Shown piece by piece: positions 8,274 to 20,074 of a DNA stretch of 64,000 nt. The stretch spans positions 124,001 to 188,000 of the forward strand of contig NZ_JABMCJ010000072.1 of the NCBI RefSeq assembly GCF_013359755.1, in the 5' to 3' direction. Under the pieces are notes generated by a model. It made no database searches. It had not been told where the DNA came from and saw only the letters and a program-made list of their open reading frames with translations. The position numbers and the translations under genes were made by a program. Within the stretch, counting starts at the first letter, position 1. Every line of letters starts with the position of its first letter. The DNA comes from Tardiphaga robiniae (lineage in GTDB: Bacteria > Pseudomonadota > Alphaproteobacteria > Rhizobiales > Xanthobacteraceae).

Positions 8274-8534
8274 ATGGCGAAGTCGCTGCTTTCCAGACAC
8301 GACCTCGAACATGCGGCATTGCTGCAAATCCGCAGCTGCTACGGGTGCGAAGATGTCACGGCCGTGATCATTGACGAGATCGCAGACCCTCGCTTTGAGA
8401 CGAACTGGGGCATTCTCTCACTTCACCGAGCAGCCGACGTGCAATTGAGGCTCACCGCAGAGCTCAATACAGTCCGCGCGATTGACGGCACGCAAGAAAG
8501 ATTGCGCAAGCTCTACAACCTCAAGACCAACTGA
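8274..8534 (+). CDS. Conserved hypothetical protein, 86 aa
   Basis: Starts MAKSLLSRHDLEHAALLQIR. It continues with CEDVTAVIIDEI, TNWGILSL and a C-terminal helix ending LRKLYNLKT. This fold pattern (helix, three strands, long helix) is shared by short proteins of unknown function that are multi-copy in Bradyrhizobium relatives. No partner or regulator is apparent. Confidence 0.55.
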   Translation: MAKSLLSRHDLEHAALLQIRSCYGCEDVTAVIIDEIADPRFETNWGILSLHRAADVQLRLTAELNTVRAIDGTQERLRKLYNLKTN

Positions 8535-8836
8535 GCTCGTCTAACTTCTGGTGAGGCGCATAGTCCAGATCGACGGGGAGGTTCCGCCGCCCCAGGGCGA
8601 ATTCCGTCGGGGGCCACCGCCCTTTTAGGAGCGTGCCTGGCAGCGCATTTTTAACCTCCTCGCGACACGCATCATCGACCAGCAGAATGTTCCCTTACAT
8701 GACGCGTGATAGGCAATCCCAGGATTATGTCGACTTCGGATGTAAAAATCGCTAGGTTCCTTCACATCACCTCGGTACGATAGGCGCTCGGTGACTGAGG
8801 GCCGTGTGTGCTCCCGCCTTGATGGGAGCAGCTTAG
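8535..8836. other. 302-base intergenic stretch before the histidine kinase gene
   Basis: No convincing gene. It should hold the promoter of the kinase gene at 8837, but I could not identify a clear consensus. In particular, no GGAAC-N16/17-GTT general-stress promoter was found on the plus strand here. Confidence 0.4.
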
Positions 8837-9994
8837 GTGTCATCATCTCGAGATAAGACCAACGTGCTTGTCGTCGAAGACGAGATGGTGCTGCGTATGC
8901 GAGCTGTCGACATCGTTGAGGATGCAGGATTTACGGCCGTCGAAGCGACGAACGCCGATCAAGCCATCAGCGTGCTCGAGGCGCGATCCGACATTTCGCT
9001 CTTGTTTTCGGACATCCAGATGCCCGGTAGTATGGATGGATTGAAGCTTGCTCATGCGGTCCATGAACGCTGGCCACAGATCAAGATCATCCTGGTATCC
9101 GGCCAGATAACCCCCTCAAGCGACGAGAAACCGGAGAACAGCCGCTTCTTTGGTAAGCCCATCGACAGCAAGGAAATGATCGCCGAACTGCAAGACATGA
9201 TCGGTGCAGGCACCCTTGAGGTCGTTTCTGGCCAGGCAGGTTTGACCGTCAATCCGACGCGGCCAAGCCAGTCTGTCGCGGAAGAGACACTGACGGCCGA
9301 GAACGACAGCTTACGACTATTGCTGGAACAGGCTGGAATAGATGCCAAGCTGTTGCTCGCGCAGGCCGGCATAGACGCCAAGGAGCGGGAAGCAGCCGAC
9401 AAGCTGCAAAAGCTTGTGCTCGGCGAATTGCACCACCGCATCAAGAATACCCTCGCAACTGTAAGTGCGATCGCTTCACAAAGCCTTCGGACCGCCACCA
9501 GCGTTCAGCATGCGCAGCAAGCCATCGAGGGGCGGCTTCTTGCGCTCGGTCGAGCTCATGACCTCTTGATGCAAGTCAGTTGGGCGAGTGCCGGACTCGA
9601 GATGACAATCCGTAATGCCACCGAGCCCTATGACAACAAGGGAGTTGGCCGCTTCGCTGTCTCAGGACCCGAAGTAGATATGGGGTCGGGCGCAGTTATC
9701 GCCCTGGCGATGACACTCAACGAACTTTGCACCAACGCCACCAAGTTCGGAGCGCTTTCGGACCCGAGTGGCATTGTTAAGGTCGACTGGACGATCGACC
9801 AGGCGTCGCAGCAACTGACCTTGAGCTGGATCGAAAGCGGCGGCGCGCTGGTCAATCCGCCCGTCCGCCGCAGCTTTGGCACACGCATGATGGAATCGCT
9901 CGGACGGCAACTGAACGGCACTGTGCGTTTGGCTTATCCACCATCAGGCTTCATCTACACTCTGGAAGTACCGATAGCCTCGCTGAACAAATGA
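8837..9994 (+). CDS. Receiver-HWE/HisKA_2 hybrid histidine kinase
   Basis: A 385-residue soluble protein. A receiver domain (1-120) has phospho-acceptor D59 in FSDIQMPG, acidic pocket VVEDE at 12-16 and K107 in FGKPID. A linker follows, then a HWE/HisKA_2 kinase core: H-box ELHHRIKN with H200, arginine/histidine in GRAHDLL near 241, N-box LNELCTNA at 294-301, and WIESGG at 331-336. The N-box residue before E is Asn where classic HWE kinases have His. The linker has an exact-style 11-residue repeat LLL(E/A)QAGIDAK twice, likely a coiled coil. GTG 8837 follows GGGAG. No partner regulator is adjacent. Confidence 0.88.
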   Translation: MSSSRDKTNVLVVEDEMVLRMRAVDIVEDAGFTAVEATNADQAISVLEARSDISLLFSDIQMPGSMDGLKLAHAVHERWPQIKIILVSGQITPSSDEKPENSRFFGKPIDSKEMIAELQDMIGAGTLEVVSGQAGLTVNPTRPSQSVAEETLTAENDSLRLLLEQAGIDAKLLLAQAGIDAKEREAADKLQKLVLGELHHRIKNTLATVSAIASQSLRTATSVQHAQQAIEGRLLALGRAHDLLMQVSWASAGLEMTIRNATEPYDNKGVGRFAVSGPEVDMGSGAVIALAMTLNELCTNATKFGALSDPSGIVKVDWTIDQASQQLTLSWIESGGALVNPPVRRSFGTRMMESLGRQLNGTVRLAYPPSGFIYTLEVPIASLNK

Positions 9995-10200
9995 GCCAGT
10001 GGACGGCTTGTTTGGCTCAATCTGTGGAGATGGGCCCGCATTTGAGGGTTTTTCTTTCAAGCGAGAGGGTCCCTAGGTGGCAAAACCGGTCCCAGTAGCC
10101 GTCCAATTCCCGAAAGTCTCCGGCTAGACCGCGCTGCTAGGAGACCAAGGGTCACCAAAATAGACCTCGACTAGTCGGCAGCGTGTTCGGTCGGGCGCCA

Positions 10201-11124
10201 TTACCCACCAGAACCGTTCGAGAACACTCGGCTCGCGAGCACATCCGAAGCCTCCAGTGACATGATGTCATCGACGCTCAGCACGCGGTCGAGATCGGCG
10301 ACAAGCCGGTTGGCCTGACGCAGCCGCATGCGATCGAGCGCGTTGCGGATCGAACGGGCGTTGGAGAACAGCGGCTGGGTCTTGCGCAGCGCGATGTAGC
10401 GGACGAACGCCGCACGCGCATCGGCGCTGAATTTGTAGTTCATATCGCCGAGCATCAATTCGGAAATGGCGAGCAATTCGTCGTCGGCATAGTCGGGGAA
10501 ATCGATATGGTGGGCGATGCGCGAGCGGAAGCCGGGATTGCTGCCGAAGAACTTGTCCATGCGGTCGCCGTAGCCGGCGAGGATCACCACCAGATCCTCG
10601 CGCTGCGATTCCATCACTTGCAGCAGGATCTCGATCGCCTCCTGGCCGTAATCGCGCTCGTTATCGGGCCGATGCAGGTAGTAGGCCTCGTCGATGAACA
10701 ACACGCCGCCCATCGCCTTCTTCAGGATCTCCTTCGTCTTCGGCGCGGTATGGCCGATATATTGCCCGACCAGTTCGTCGCGCGTCACCGACACCACCTG
10801 CCCTCGCCGCACGAAACCCAATTTATGCAGGATGCTGGCGATGCGCAGCGCCACCGTAGTCTTGCCGGTGCCGGGATTGCCTGTGAACGACATGTGCAGC
10901 GTCGGGTTGCCCGACGCTAGGTCCATGCGCTTGCGGATGCGCTCGATCAGCAGCAGCGAAGCAATCTCGCGAATCCGCGTTTTCACCGGCTTCAGCCCGA
11001 TCAATTCACGATCGAGCTGATCGAGCACCTCGCCGATGCCGACCTCGTCGAACTCACGGCGCAGATCGACCTGCGTCGCCGGCGGCGCGTCCCCGGCGCT
11101 ATCGACCACCGTCAGCGTGCTCAC
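10201..11124 (-). CDS. cbbX: CbbX, red-type Rubisco activase
   Basis: A 307-residue AAA+ ATPase that removes inhibitory sugar phosphates from form IC/ID Rubisco by pulling on the large-subunit C terminus. Walker A GNPGTGKT at 82-89, pore loop YIG at 122-124, Walker [10 protein letters not shown] with D145-E146, and arginine-containing GFRSRI further on. GTG start overlaps the cbbS stop in GTGA, so translation is coupled. Last gene of the cbb operon; the downstream gene is convergent. Confidence 0.96.
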   Translation of the reverse strand: MSTLTVVDSAGDAPPATQVDLRREFDEVGIGEVLDQLDRELIGLKPVKTRIREIASLLLIERIRKRMDLASGNPTLHMSFTGNPGTGKTTVALRIASILHKLGFVRRGQVVSVTRDELVGQYIGHTAPKTKEILKKAMGGVLFIDEAYYLHRPDNERDYGQEAIEILLQVMESQREDLVVILAGYGDRMDKFFGSNPGFRSRIAHHIDFPDYADDELLAISELMLGDMNYKFSADARAAFVRYIALRKTQPLFSNARSIRNALDRMRLRQANRLVADLDRVLSVDDIMSLEASDVLASRVFSNGSGG

Positions 11125-11546
11125 GACCCACCGTAGCGCTGGCCTTCGGGGCGATCGACGGCATAGGATTTGGTCGTATAGCGGATGTTGCGGCCTTCCA
11201 CCTCATGCCGCTCGAGCCGGAAACCTGGCTCTTCCTTCGGACGGTTGACGATGAAGGAGAGCCGCACCGATTCCCAACCATGACTCGAGTCGAATGCCGA
11301 CAGCCGGATGTAGCGATCGCCATACACCTTGCGGCATTCGGTCAGTTCCATCAGCACGCCAGCGGCGTCGCGCAGATCGAACATCGGCAGGCCCCACATT
11401 TCCCAGAAATTGTTGCGGGGATGCGGATCGTCGGTGAATTCGATGTTCACGGCCCAGCCATTGGCGAGGCAATACTGCACCTGTTTTGAAATCTGTTCAT
11501 CAGTGAGATCGGGCAGGAACGAGAAGCAGCCCTGGGTAATGCGCAT
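11121..11546 (-). CDS. cbbS: Ribulose bisphosphate carboxylase small subunit, form IC
   Basis: 141 residues, the longer C-terminal form typical of red-type small subunits. It begins [19 protein letters not shown] and has the [16 protein letters not shown] and [11 protein letters not shown] stretches. It caps the large-subunit octamer of Rubisco. Lies 11 bases after cbbL and overlaps cbbX by 4 bases. Confidence 0.97.
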   Translation of the reverse strand: MRITQGCFSFLPDLTDEQISKQVQYCLANGWAVNIEFTDDPHPRNNFWEMWGLPMFDLRDAAGVLMELTECRKVYGDRYIRLSAFDSSHGWESVRLSFIVNRPKEEPGFRLERHEVEGRNIRYTTKSYAVDRPEGQRYGGS

Positions 11547-11557
11547 GATCGTACTCC

Positions 11558-14156
<2,599 letters not shown>

Positions 14157-14190
14157 AGGTCCTCCATTCCGTTGTCTTGTCCCGAACAAC

Positions 14191-16227
14191 TCATTCGGCG
14201 GCAGCGATGCGCGAGCGGGCAATGCAGCGCATCGCCGCCGTTGCGACCGCCGCGGCGGTGATACCGAATTCGCGATACAGATCATCCGCAGGCGCCGAGG
14301 CGCCGAATCCGGTCATGCCGACGAACTCACCGCCATCGCCAAGCCAGCGCGCCCAATCGCCTTCGATCGCGGCCTCGACACCGACGCGCGGAGCACTGCC
14401 GAGAATTGCCGCCCGATAGTCGCCGGGCTGTTGCCGGAACAGATCGAAACACGGCGCCGACACCACCGCGGCGCGGATGCCGTCATCGGCAAGCAGCTTG
14501 GCCGCAACAATCGCAATCGACACTTCGGAGCCGGTCGCGATCAGGGTGACGTCGCGACCACCTTCCGGCTCGATGACGACATAGGCACCGCGCGCGACCC
14601 GATTGGTGGAATCGATGCCCTCGCGGAACACAGGCAGCGCCTGACGCGACAGGCAAAGCACCGACGGCGCATGCGGCGTCCGCAACGCGCAATCCCAGGC
14701 CTCGGCAGTCTCGACGGCGTCGCCGGGACGGAACACCAGCAGATTTGGAATCGCGCGCAGGGAAGCCAGGTGCTCGACCGGCTGATGGGTCGGGCCGTCC
14801 TCGCCAAGCCCGATCGAGTCGTGCGTCATCACGTGAATGACGCGGATGCCCATCAACGCGGCCAGCCGGATCGCGGGGCGGCTGTAATCGGCAAAGCACA
14901 GGAAGGTGCCGCCATAGGGAATGAGGCCGCCATGCAAAGCGACGCCGTTCATCGCCGCAGCCATGGCATGCTCGCGCACGCCGTAATGAACGTAGCTGCC
15001 GTCGAAGGCATCGTGCTGGATCGGCGCCTGCATCCTGGCGCGCGTGAGGTTCGAATGGGTGAGGTCAGCCGATCCGCCGAGCAGATTCGGCAGGACATCG
15101 GCAATGACATCGATGACGAGTTGCGAGGCCTGCCGGGTGGCGATCTTCGGCCGCTCCTGCAAGAAGTGGGCGCGAATCTTGGCCAGCGCATTGTCGTATC
15201 CGCCGGAGAGCTGGCCCTTCAGCGCGGCCTGGAAGTAGTCCCGCACAGCGCCGTCCAGACGCGCAACGCGCCCCGCCCATTCCGCATGCGCCGTCTGTCC
15301 GCGCGCGCCGACCGCGCGCCATTGTCCCGCCACCGCATCGGGAACGTGGAACGGTGCGTGTGGCCAGTGCAGCGCGTCGCGCGTCCTCGCGATCTCGTCC
15401 GCGCCCAGCGGCGCGCCATGCGCCTTCTCACTGCCTTGCCGATTTGGCGCGCCGAAGCCGATCACCGTGCGGCACGCGATCAGCGATGGGCGGTCGTTGT
15501 CGCGCGCCCGTGCAATGGCCGCGGCCACGGCCTCGGGATCATGGCCGTTGACGCGACTGGCCGACCATCCCGATGCAGCGAAGCGCGCAAGCTGATCGTC
15601 CGAACACGACAGCGAGGTCGCGCCGTCGATCGATATCTCGTTATCGTCGAACAGCACGATCAGACGATTGAGCCGCAGATGTCCCGCCAGCGAGATCGCC
15701 TCGTGGCTGAGGCCCTCCATCAAGCAGCCATCGCCGGCGATCACGTACGTGTAGTGATCGACGAGGCCGTCGCCGAAGCGCGCATTCATCAGGCGTTCGG
15801 CCAAAGCCATGCCGACCGCTGTGGCGATACCCTGGCCGAGCGGGCCGGTGGTCGTCTCAACGCCCGCGGTGTGGCCGTATTCGGGATGGCCGGGTGTCTT
15901 CGAGCCCCATTGCCGGAACGACTGCAACTGATCGAGCGTCACCTCCGCCGATCCGGTCAGATGCAGCAGCGCGTAGAGCAACATCGAGCCGTGGCCGGCG
16001 GACAAGATGAAGCGGTCGCGGTCTGGCCAGGCCGGATCGGCGGCATCGAATTTGAGGAAGCGTGAGAACAGCACTGTCGCCGCGTCGGCCATACCCATCG
16101 GCATGCCGGGATGGCCCGACTTCGCCTTTTCCACCGCATCGATCGCGAGAAAGCGAATCGCACTTGCCATATCCGCGTGCGGAACGGTCGCTTGATCCAT
16201 CTGGGGAGCGGGACTCTGAATATTCAT
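14191..16227 (-). CDS. cbbT: Transketolase
   Basis: 678 residues, normal length. N-terminal [10 protein letters not shown], the thiamine diphosphate motif [13 protein letters not shown]...N and the C-terminal EHAMAA and [15 protein letters not shown] stretches are all present. It moves two-carbon units between sugar phosphates for ribulose-1,5-bisphosphate regeneration. ATG 16227 overlaps the cbbP stop (ATGA). The sequence on the opposite strand is open for 639 codons, but that is a shadow of this gene. Confidence 0.97.
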   Translation of the reverse strand: MNIQSPAPQMDQATVPHADMASAIRFLAIDAVEKAKSGHPGMPMGMADAATVLFSRFLKFDAADPAWPDRDRFILSAGHGSMLLYALLHLTGSAEVTLDQLQSFRQWGSKTPGHPEYGHTAGVETTTGPLGQGIATAVGMALAERLMNARFGDGLVDHYTYVIAGDGCLMEGLSHEAISLAGHLRLNRLIVLFDDNEISIDGATSLSCSDDQLARFAASGWSASRVNGHDPEAVAAAIARARDNDRPSLIACRTVIGFGAPNRQGSEKAHGAPLGADEIARTRDALHWPHAPFHVPDAVAGQWRAVGARGQTAHAEWAGRVARLDGAVRDYFQAALKGQLSGGYDNALAKIRAHFLQERPKIATRQASQLVIDVIADVLPNLLGGSADLTHSNLTRARMQAPIQHDAFDGSYVHYGVREHAMAAAMNGVALHGGLIPYGGTFLCFADYSRPAIRLAALMGIRVIHVMTHDSIGLGEDGPTHQPVEHLASLRAIPNLLVFRPGDAVETAEAWDCALRTPHAPSVLCLSRQALPVFREGIDSTNRVARGAYVVIEPEGGRDVTLIATGSEVSIAIVAAKLLADDGIRAAVVSAPCFDLFRQQPGDYRAAILGSAPRVGVEAAIEGDWARWLGDGGEFVGMTGFGASAPADDLYREFGITAAAVATAAMRCIARSRIAAAE

Positions 16228-17099
16228 ACCGTGCGCCTTTTGCGTTCCATCAATTGCAGGATCAGCGGGGTGAGGATGAGCTGCATCGCCAGATCCAGCT
16301 TCGAGCCGTGGATCACGATCGAGTTGGCGCGCGACATGAAGCTGTTGGGGATCATCGACAGCAGATAGGGGAAATCGATGCCGCGCGGATTCTTCAACCG
16401 GATCACCACCATCGATTCATCCGGCGTCGGGATCCACCGCGCGATGAAGGGGTTCGAGGTATCGACCGTCGGCACACGCTGGAAGTTGATGTCGGTCTCG
16501 GCAAATTGCGGGCAGATGTAGTTCACATAGTCCGGCATCCGCCGCAGGATGGTGTCGGTGACGGCTTCCTGCGTGTAGCCGCGATCCTTACGGTCGCGAT
16601 GCAGCTTCTGAATCCACTCCAGATTGATGACGGGAACGACGCCGACCTTGAGGTCAGCATGCTGGGCGATATTGACCTTGTCGGTCACCACAGCGCCATG
16701 CAGGCCTTCGTAAAATAGCAGATCGGACTTGTCCGGCAGCGGACCCCATTCGGTAAAGGTCCCCGGTGCCGCCCCGTATAATTTGGCTTCGTCCTCGTCG
16801 TGCACGTAATGACGGGCGGTGCCGGTGCCGGATTCGCCGTAGTCGCGGAAGACTTTCTCCAGCTCCTCGAACAGGTTGGTTTCCGGGCTGAAGTGGCTGA
16901 AGTGCTTGTTGCCCTTCTCGCCTTCCTCCAGCATCTTCATGCGCATTTCGACGCGGTTGTAGCGATGAAACGCATCGCCCTCGATATAGGCGGCCGCGAC
17001 TTTCTCGCGACGGAAGATGTTCTCGAACGTCTTTTTCACCGAGGTGGTGCCGGCGCCCGACGAACCCGTGATCGATATGATGGGATAGCTGCGCGACAT
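16224..17099 (-). CDS. cbbP: Phosphoribulokinase
   Basis: 291 residues, the proteobacterial (octameric, short) type. P-loop GSSGAGTTS at 12-20, and GDAFHRYNR after IE at 40-50. It phosphorylates ribulose-5-phosphate to the Rubisco substrate and is specific to the Calvin cycle. Its stop overlaps cbbT by 4 bases and its start is 18 bases after cbbF. Confidence 0.97.
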   Translation of the reverse strand: MSRSYPIISITGSSGAGTTSVKKTFENIFRREKVAAAYIEGDAFHRYNRVEMRMKMLEEGEKGNKHFSHFSPETNLFEELEKVFRDYGESGTGTARHYVHDEDEAKLYGAAPGTFTEWGPLPDKSDLLFYEGLHGAVVTDKVNIAQHADLKVGVVPVINLEWIQKLHRDRKDRGYTQEAVTDTILRRMPDYVNYICPQFAETDINFQRVPTVDTSNPFIARWIPTPDESMVVIRLKNPRGIDFPYLLSMIPNSFMSRANSIVIHGSKLDLAMQLILTPLILQLMERKRRTV

Positions 17100-17117
17100 T
17101 TTTGCTCTATCTCCGGC

Positions 17118-18155
17118 TCAGCGAAACAGGCCGCGCCGCGCAAATAGCGGCGCGTCGCTATTGTCGAACATCGGCTCGATTCCTTCGTGAATGGCGGCGA
17201 CGTCGCGAACGCCGCGCATCGAGCCCATGATCAGCGGCACGCGCTGGTGCGGTGTTCGCGCCGAAACTTCGAGGATGCGGCGACGGCCGGTGGTTGCGGA
17301 GCCTCCGGCCCACTCCATGACCAACGCCATCGGGTGCGCTTCGTATAAAAGGCGTAGGCGCCCTTCGCGGTATCCGGGGCGCGCGTCGGCCGGATAAAGG
17401 AACACGCCGCCGCGGACGAGAATGCGAAGTGACTCGGCGACCAGCGAGCCGATCCAGCGCATGTTGAAATCGGCACCGCCGTCGCCACCAATGCCGGCCA
17501 GGCATTCGTCGATATAGGTCCGCACCGGACCGTGCCAGTGCCGCCGGTTCGACGCGTTGATGGCGAATTCCGGCGTATTGGGCGCAATCCTGACGCCTTG
17601 TGCGACAAGCAGGAATTCACGTGCGCGGCGGTCGAGAATAAAGATATCGACGCGCCCGTTATGCGCCAGCACCAACGTGGTCTGGGGACCGTAGACCACG
17701 AAGCCCGCGGCGCATTGGGCTGTGCCGGGCTCGAAGAAGGTGGAAACCACATCGTTACCGCGCGGACGGATCGAGAAGATGGTGCCGACCGAGATGTTGT
17801 TCTCAAGATTGGCGGAGCCATCCAGCGGATCGATCGCGACACAGAGCGGCGCGGCGACATCGAGGATTTCGGGCAATTCTGCCTCTTCCGACAGAATCGC
17901 GGCGACGGGGGTCACGAGCAGCGCGCGGCGCATTATCCTGTCTGCGACAAGATCGATGTCCTTCTGCGCATCGCCGTCGGAATTCACGCCGCTGAGACGA
18001 CCGGTAATGCCGGCCAGCGGGCCGTCGGCAATAAGGTCGGCAAGTTCGATGGATGCGGCGGCGATTCCCTCGATCACGGCGGCGATCGCAAGCCGGTTTG
18101 GCGTCTTCGCCCCCGCGCGATCGAGATGCGAACGCAATGTCACGCGTTCATCCAT
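17118..18155 (-). CDS. cbbF: Fructose-1,6-bisphosphatase, class I
   Basis: 345 residues. The metal-binding DPLDGSAN at 109-116 and E90/E91 (LSEEAEL) identify class I fructose-bisphosphatase. It dephosphorylates fructose-1,6-bisphosphate (and possibly sedoheptulose-1,7-bisphosphate) in the Calvin cycle. First gene of the operon cbbFPTALSX. The divergent cbbR expected upstream is broken (18310-18480). Confidence 0.96.
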   Translation of the reverse strand: MDERVTLRSHLDRAGAKTPNRLAIAAVIEGIAAASIELADLIADGPLAGITGRLSGVNSDGDAQKDIDLVADRIMRRALLVTPVAAILSEEAELPEILDVAAPLCVAIDPLDGSANLENNISVGTIFSIRPRGNDVVSTFFEPGTAQCAAGFVVYGPQTTLVLAHNGRVDIFILDRRAREFLLVAQGVRIAPNTPEFAINASNRRHWHGPVRTYIDECLAGIGGDGGADFNMRWIGSLVAESLRILVRGGVFLYPADARPGYREGRLRLLYEAHPMALVMEWAGGSATTGRRRILEVSARTPHQRVPLIMGSMRGVRDVAAIHEGIEPMFDNSDAPLFARRGLFR

Positions 18156-18240
18156 AGCCGTTCCCTCATCGCTGCCCTCTGCGGGGCCATTTTCAAAGCG
18201 TCGTGCCGTTCGGCCGTCCGCGCACCAACAACATCCCAGT

Positions 18241-18309
18241 TTGTAGAATTAGTAAAATATTCTTATCTTTGGCCAGAGCAAAGTTTTCCTTATAGAGGTT
18301 GCGAGGCTG
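18241..18309 (-). promoter_or_regulatory. Candidate cbb operon promoter/operator region
   Basis: An AT-rich block in an otherwise GC-rich region, between cbbF and the cbbR remnant, where the operon promoter should lie. On the minus strand ATAAG occurs twice, 27 bases apart (complement at 18262-18266 and 18289-18293), and T-N11-A type spacing expected for LysR binding is possible. Assignment rests on position and composition; no start site is proven. Confidence 0.4.
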
Positions 18310-18480
18310 GTGAGCCGGTTTCCACGGGAATTGATCCGTCGCCAGTTGCGCGCTGACCGCCGTTCACCGCGATCGCTCGGTCACGGCTGCGGCCAAAAAA
18401 CTGCATCTGAGACAGTCCGCGGTCACGCTGCAGATTCGCAGTCTGCAGACACTAGCGGGCCAGATCGCCCATTATCCACA
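18310..18480 (+). pseudogene. cbbR: cbbR remnant (LysR activator), frameshifted and truncated
   Basis: A GTG at 18310 with GAGG upstream begins MSRFPRELIRRQLRA, as in LysR-type CbbR proteins. The homology then continues in another frame as LTAVHRDRSVTAAAKKLHL followed by SAVTLQIRSLQTLAG, a complete LysR helix-turn-helix. The switch at about 18350 fits loss of two bases in a GC run. Homology stops near 18453 and the thiolase-like gene ends at 18507. About 50 of roughly 310 codons remain, so no functional CbbR is encoded here. Direction and position (divergent from cbbF) match a normal cbbR. Confidence 0.75.
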
Positions 18481-18506
18481 AAGTGTGAACATCAACAGAT
18501 CTGTCA

Positions 18507-19655
18507 TTACAGCGTGTTGGCGCCGCCAAGCACGGCCGTAAATTCATGCGAGAAGGTGCAGCCATTGCCATGAGCGATCGCGATCTCGGCACCCGCGATC
18601 TGCCGTGCGCCGGCATTGCCGCGTAATTGCTCCGTCGCTTCGATCAGCGTGAACAGCCCATACATGCCTGGATGCACAAACGACAATCCACCACCATTGG
18701 TATTGACGGGCAGAGCACCACCCGGCGCGATCCGGCCACCGGAGACAAACGCGCCGCCCTCGCCTTTCTTGCAGAATCTCATGTCTTCCAGGAACATGAT
18801 GACATTGATGGTGAAGGCATCGTAGAGCTGCAACACATCGACATCAGCCGTGGTGATGCCCGCCATCTCGAATGCCCGCGGCGCGCATTCCGCCGTCGGC
18901 GTCGTACAGAAATCCGGGATCTGCGAGACTTCGCGGCTCCAGCTCGCGCCGGCGCCGCCGAGGAAATAGACCGGCTTTTGCTTCAGCGCTTTCGCACGAT
19001 CGGGACTGGTGACGATGATGGCCGCACCACCATCACTCATCAGGCAGCAATCCAGCCGCGAGAGCGGATCGGCCACCAGCGGCGATGCCAGCACATCGTC
19101 GATGGTCAGCGGCGCCTTCATCGTTGCGTCAGGGTGCAGTTGTGCCCATTGCCGCGCGGCCACGGCAACTTCCGCCATCTGCGCGCGCGTGGTGCCGTAT
19201 TCATACATGTGCCGCGCGGCGCACATCGCGTAACCGGGCAGCGGCGACATCAGGCCGTAGACTTTCTCGAAGGTCGGCAGTTCGTGGATGCCGAAGGTAC
19301 CGGCCCCTTTGAGATTGGAGCCATAAGCGATCAGCACCGTAGTGCAGAGCCCTGCCTCGATGGCCATGGTCGCCTGCAGGAGGTGTGACAGGAAGGACGA
19401 GCCGCCGGTCATGTCGGAGCAGGCCCATTTCGGGCGGATGCCGAGATACTCACCCATCGAGAGCGTCGGGAACATGTGATACAGCGTGCCACCGCAGATG
19501 CCGTCGATGTCCCTCAACTGCAGACCCGCATCGGCGACCGCGCGCGCAGTGGCGCCCGCCATCAGATCCATCGCCGACATCCCCGGCGCACGGCCGAGGC
19601 CGTAGGTGCCGATACCGACGATGGCGCTCTTGCCACGCAACGAGGATGCGGTCAT
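18507..19655 (-). CDS. Thiolase-like (SCP2/lipid-transfer type) protein lacking the catalytic Cys
   Basis: 382 residues of the SCP2-type thiolase superfamily. The position of the nucleophilic cysteine reads DMTGGSSF (81-88) instead of AC.SG, and the C-terminal region has TNGGGLSFVHPGMYG and HGNGCTFSHE. Relatives of this Cys-less class (Ltp2-like) act as retro-aldolases on acyl-CoA thioesters with a DUF35 partner rather than as thiolases; that is family knowledge, not shown here. The DUF35 gene directly upstream overlaps it by ATGA, which supports a two-subunit enzyme. Last gene of its cluster. Confidence 0.85.
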   Translation of the reverse strand: MTASSLRGKSAIVGIGTYGLGRAPGMSAMDLMAGATARAVADAGLQLRDIDGICGGTLYHMFPTLSMGEYLGIRPKWACSDMTGGSSFLSHLLQATMAIEAGLCTTVLIAYGSNLKGAGTFGIHELPTFEKVYGLMSPLPGYAMCAARHMYEYGTTRAQMAEVAVAARQWAQLHPDATMKAPLTIDDVLASPLVADPLSRLDCCLMSDGGAAIIVTSPDRAKALKQKPVYFLGGAGASWSREVSQIPDFCTTPTAECAPRAFEMAGITTADVDVLQLYDAFTINVIMFLEDMRFCKKGEGGAFVSGGRIAPGGALPVNTNGGGLSFVHPGMYGLFTLIEATEQLRGNAGARQIAGAEIAIAHGNGCTFSHEFTAVLGGANTL

Positions 19656-20074
19656 GGCGCGGCTCCCACGGGACGAAACAGCACGATGGGCTGCTCGCTA
19701 TTGGCATAGGTGCCGAAATCCACCGGCGCGATCACGGCCTGCAGGCGCATACCGATATGAACCTCATCCGGCGCGCACTCAATGACGCGACTAAGCATGC
19801 GGACGCCCTCGTCGAGCTCGACGACGCAGGCATTGTAGTCGCCGCCGTGCTTCGCGGGCCGCCGCATGATGGTGGTCGAATAGACCGTGCCGAAGCCACT
19901 AACTTCGACGAATTCGAGATCGTCTGCGCCGCTGCGGGGCGCGATCAGGCGTGGATAGAACACATATTCGCCGGTCGAGTGCGAACGCTGGATCATCAGT
20001 CTGCCGGCGCGCAGATGGGCCCAGAACTGTCCTTCGGGACCAAGCTCGGCCGCTGGCGAGGTTGCTGTCGTCAT
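19652..20074 (-). CDS. DUF35 OB-fold partner of the thiolase-like protein
   Basis: 140 residues from ATG 20074, which overlaps the stop of the upstream ligase gene in ATGA. Layout follows DUF35: a short N-terminal rubredoxin-like part and a C-terminal OB fold (GTVYSTTIMRRP, VVELDEG, IGMRLQAVI). The zinc-ribbon cysteines are absent (QRSHSTGEYVFYPRL), so this part probably binds no zinc. Likely helps the Cys-less thiolase-like protein bind acyl-CoA. Confidence 0.85.
   Translation of the reverse strand: MTTATSPAAELGPEGQFWAHLRAGRLMIQRSHSTGEYVFYPRLIAPRSGADDLEFVEVSGFGTVYSTTIMRRPAKHGGDYNACVVELDEGVRMLSRVIECAPDEVHIGMRLQAVIAPVDFGTYANSEQPIVLFRPVGAAP

Noticed and set aside
9993-10018. GAGCCA / TGGCTC hairpin at the end of the kinase gene
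   Set aside because: Only six pairs with a 14-base loop and no T tract, so too weak to call a terminator.
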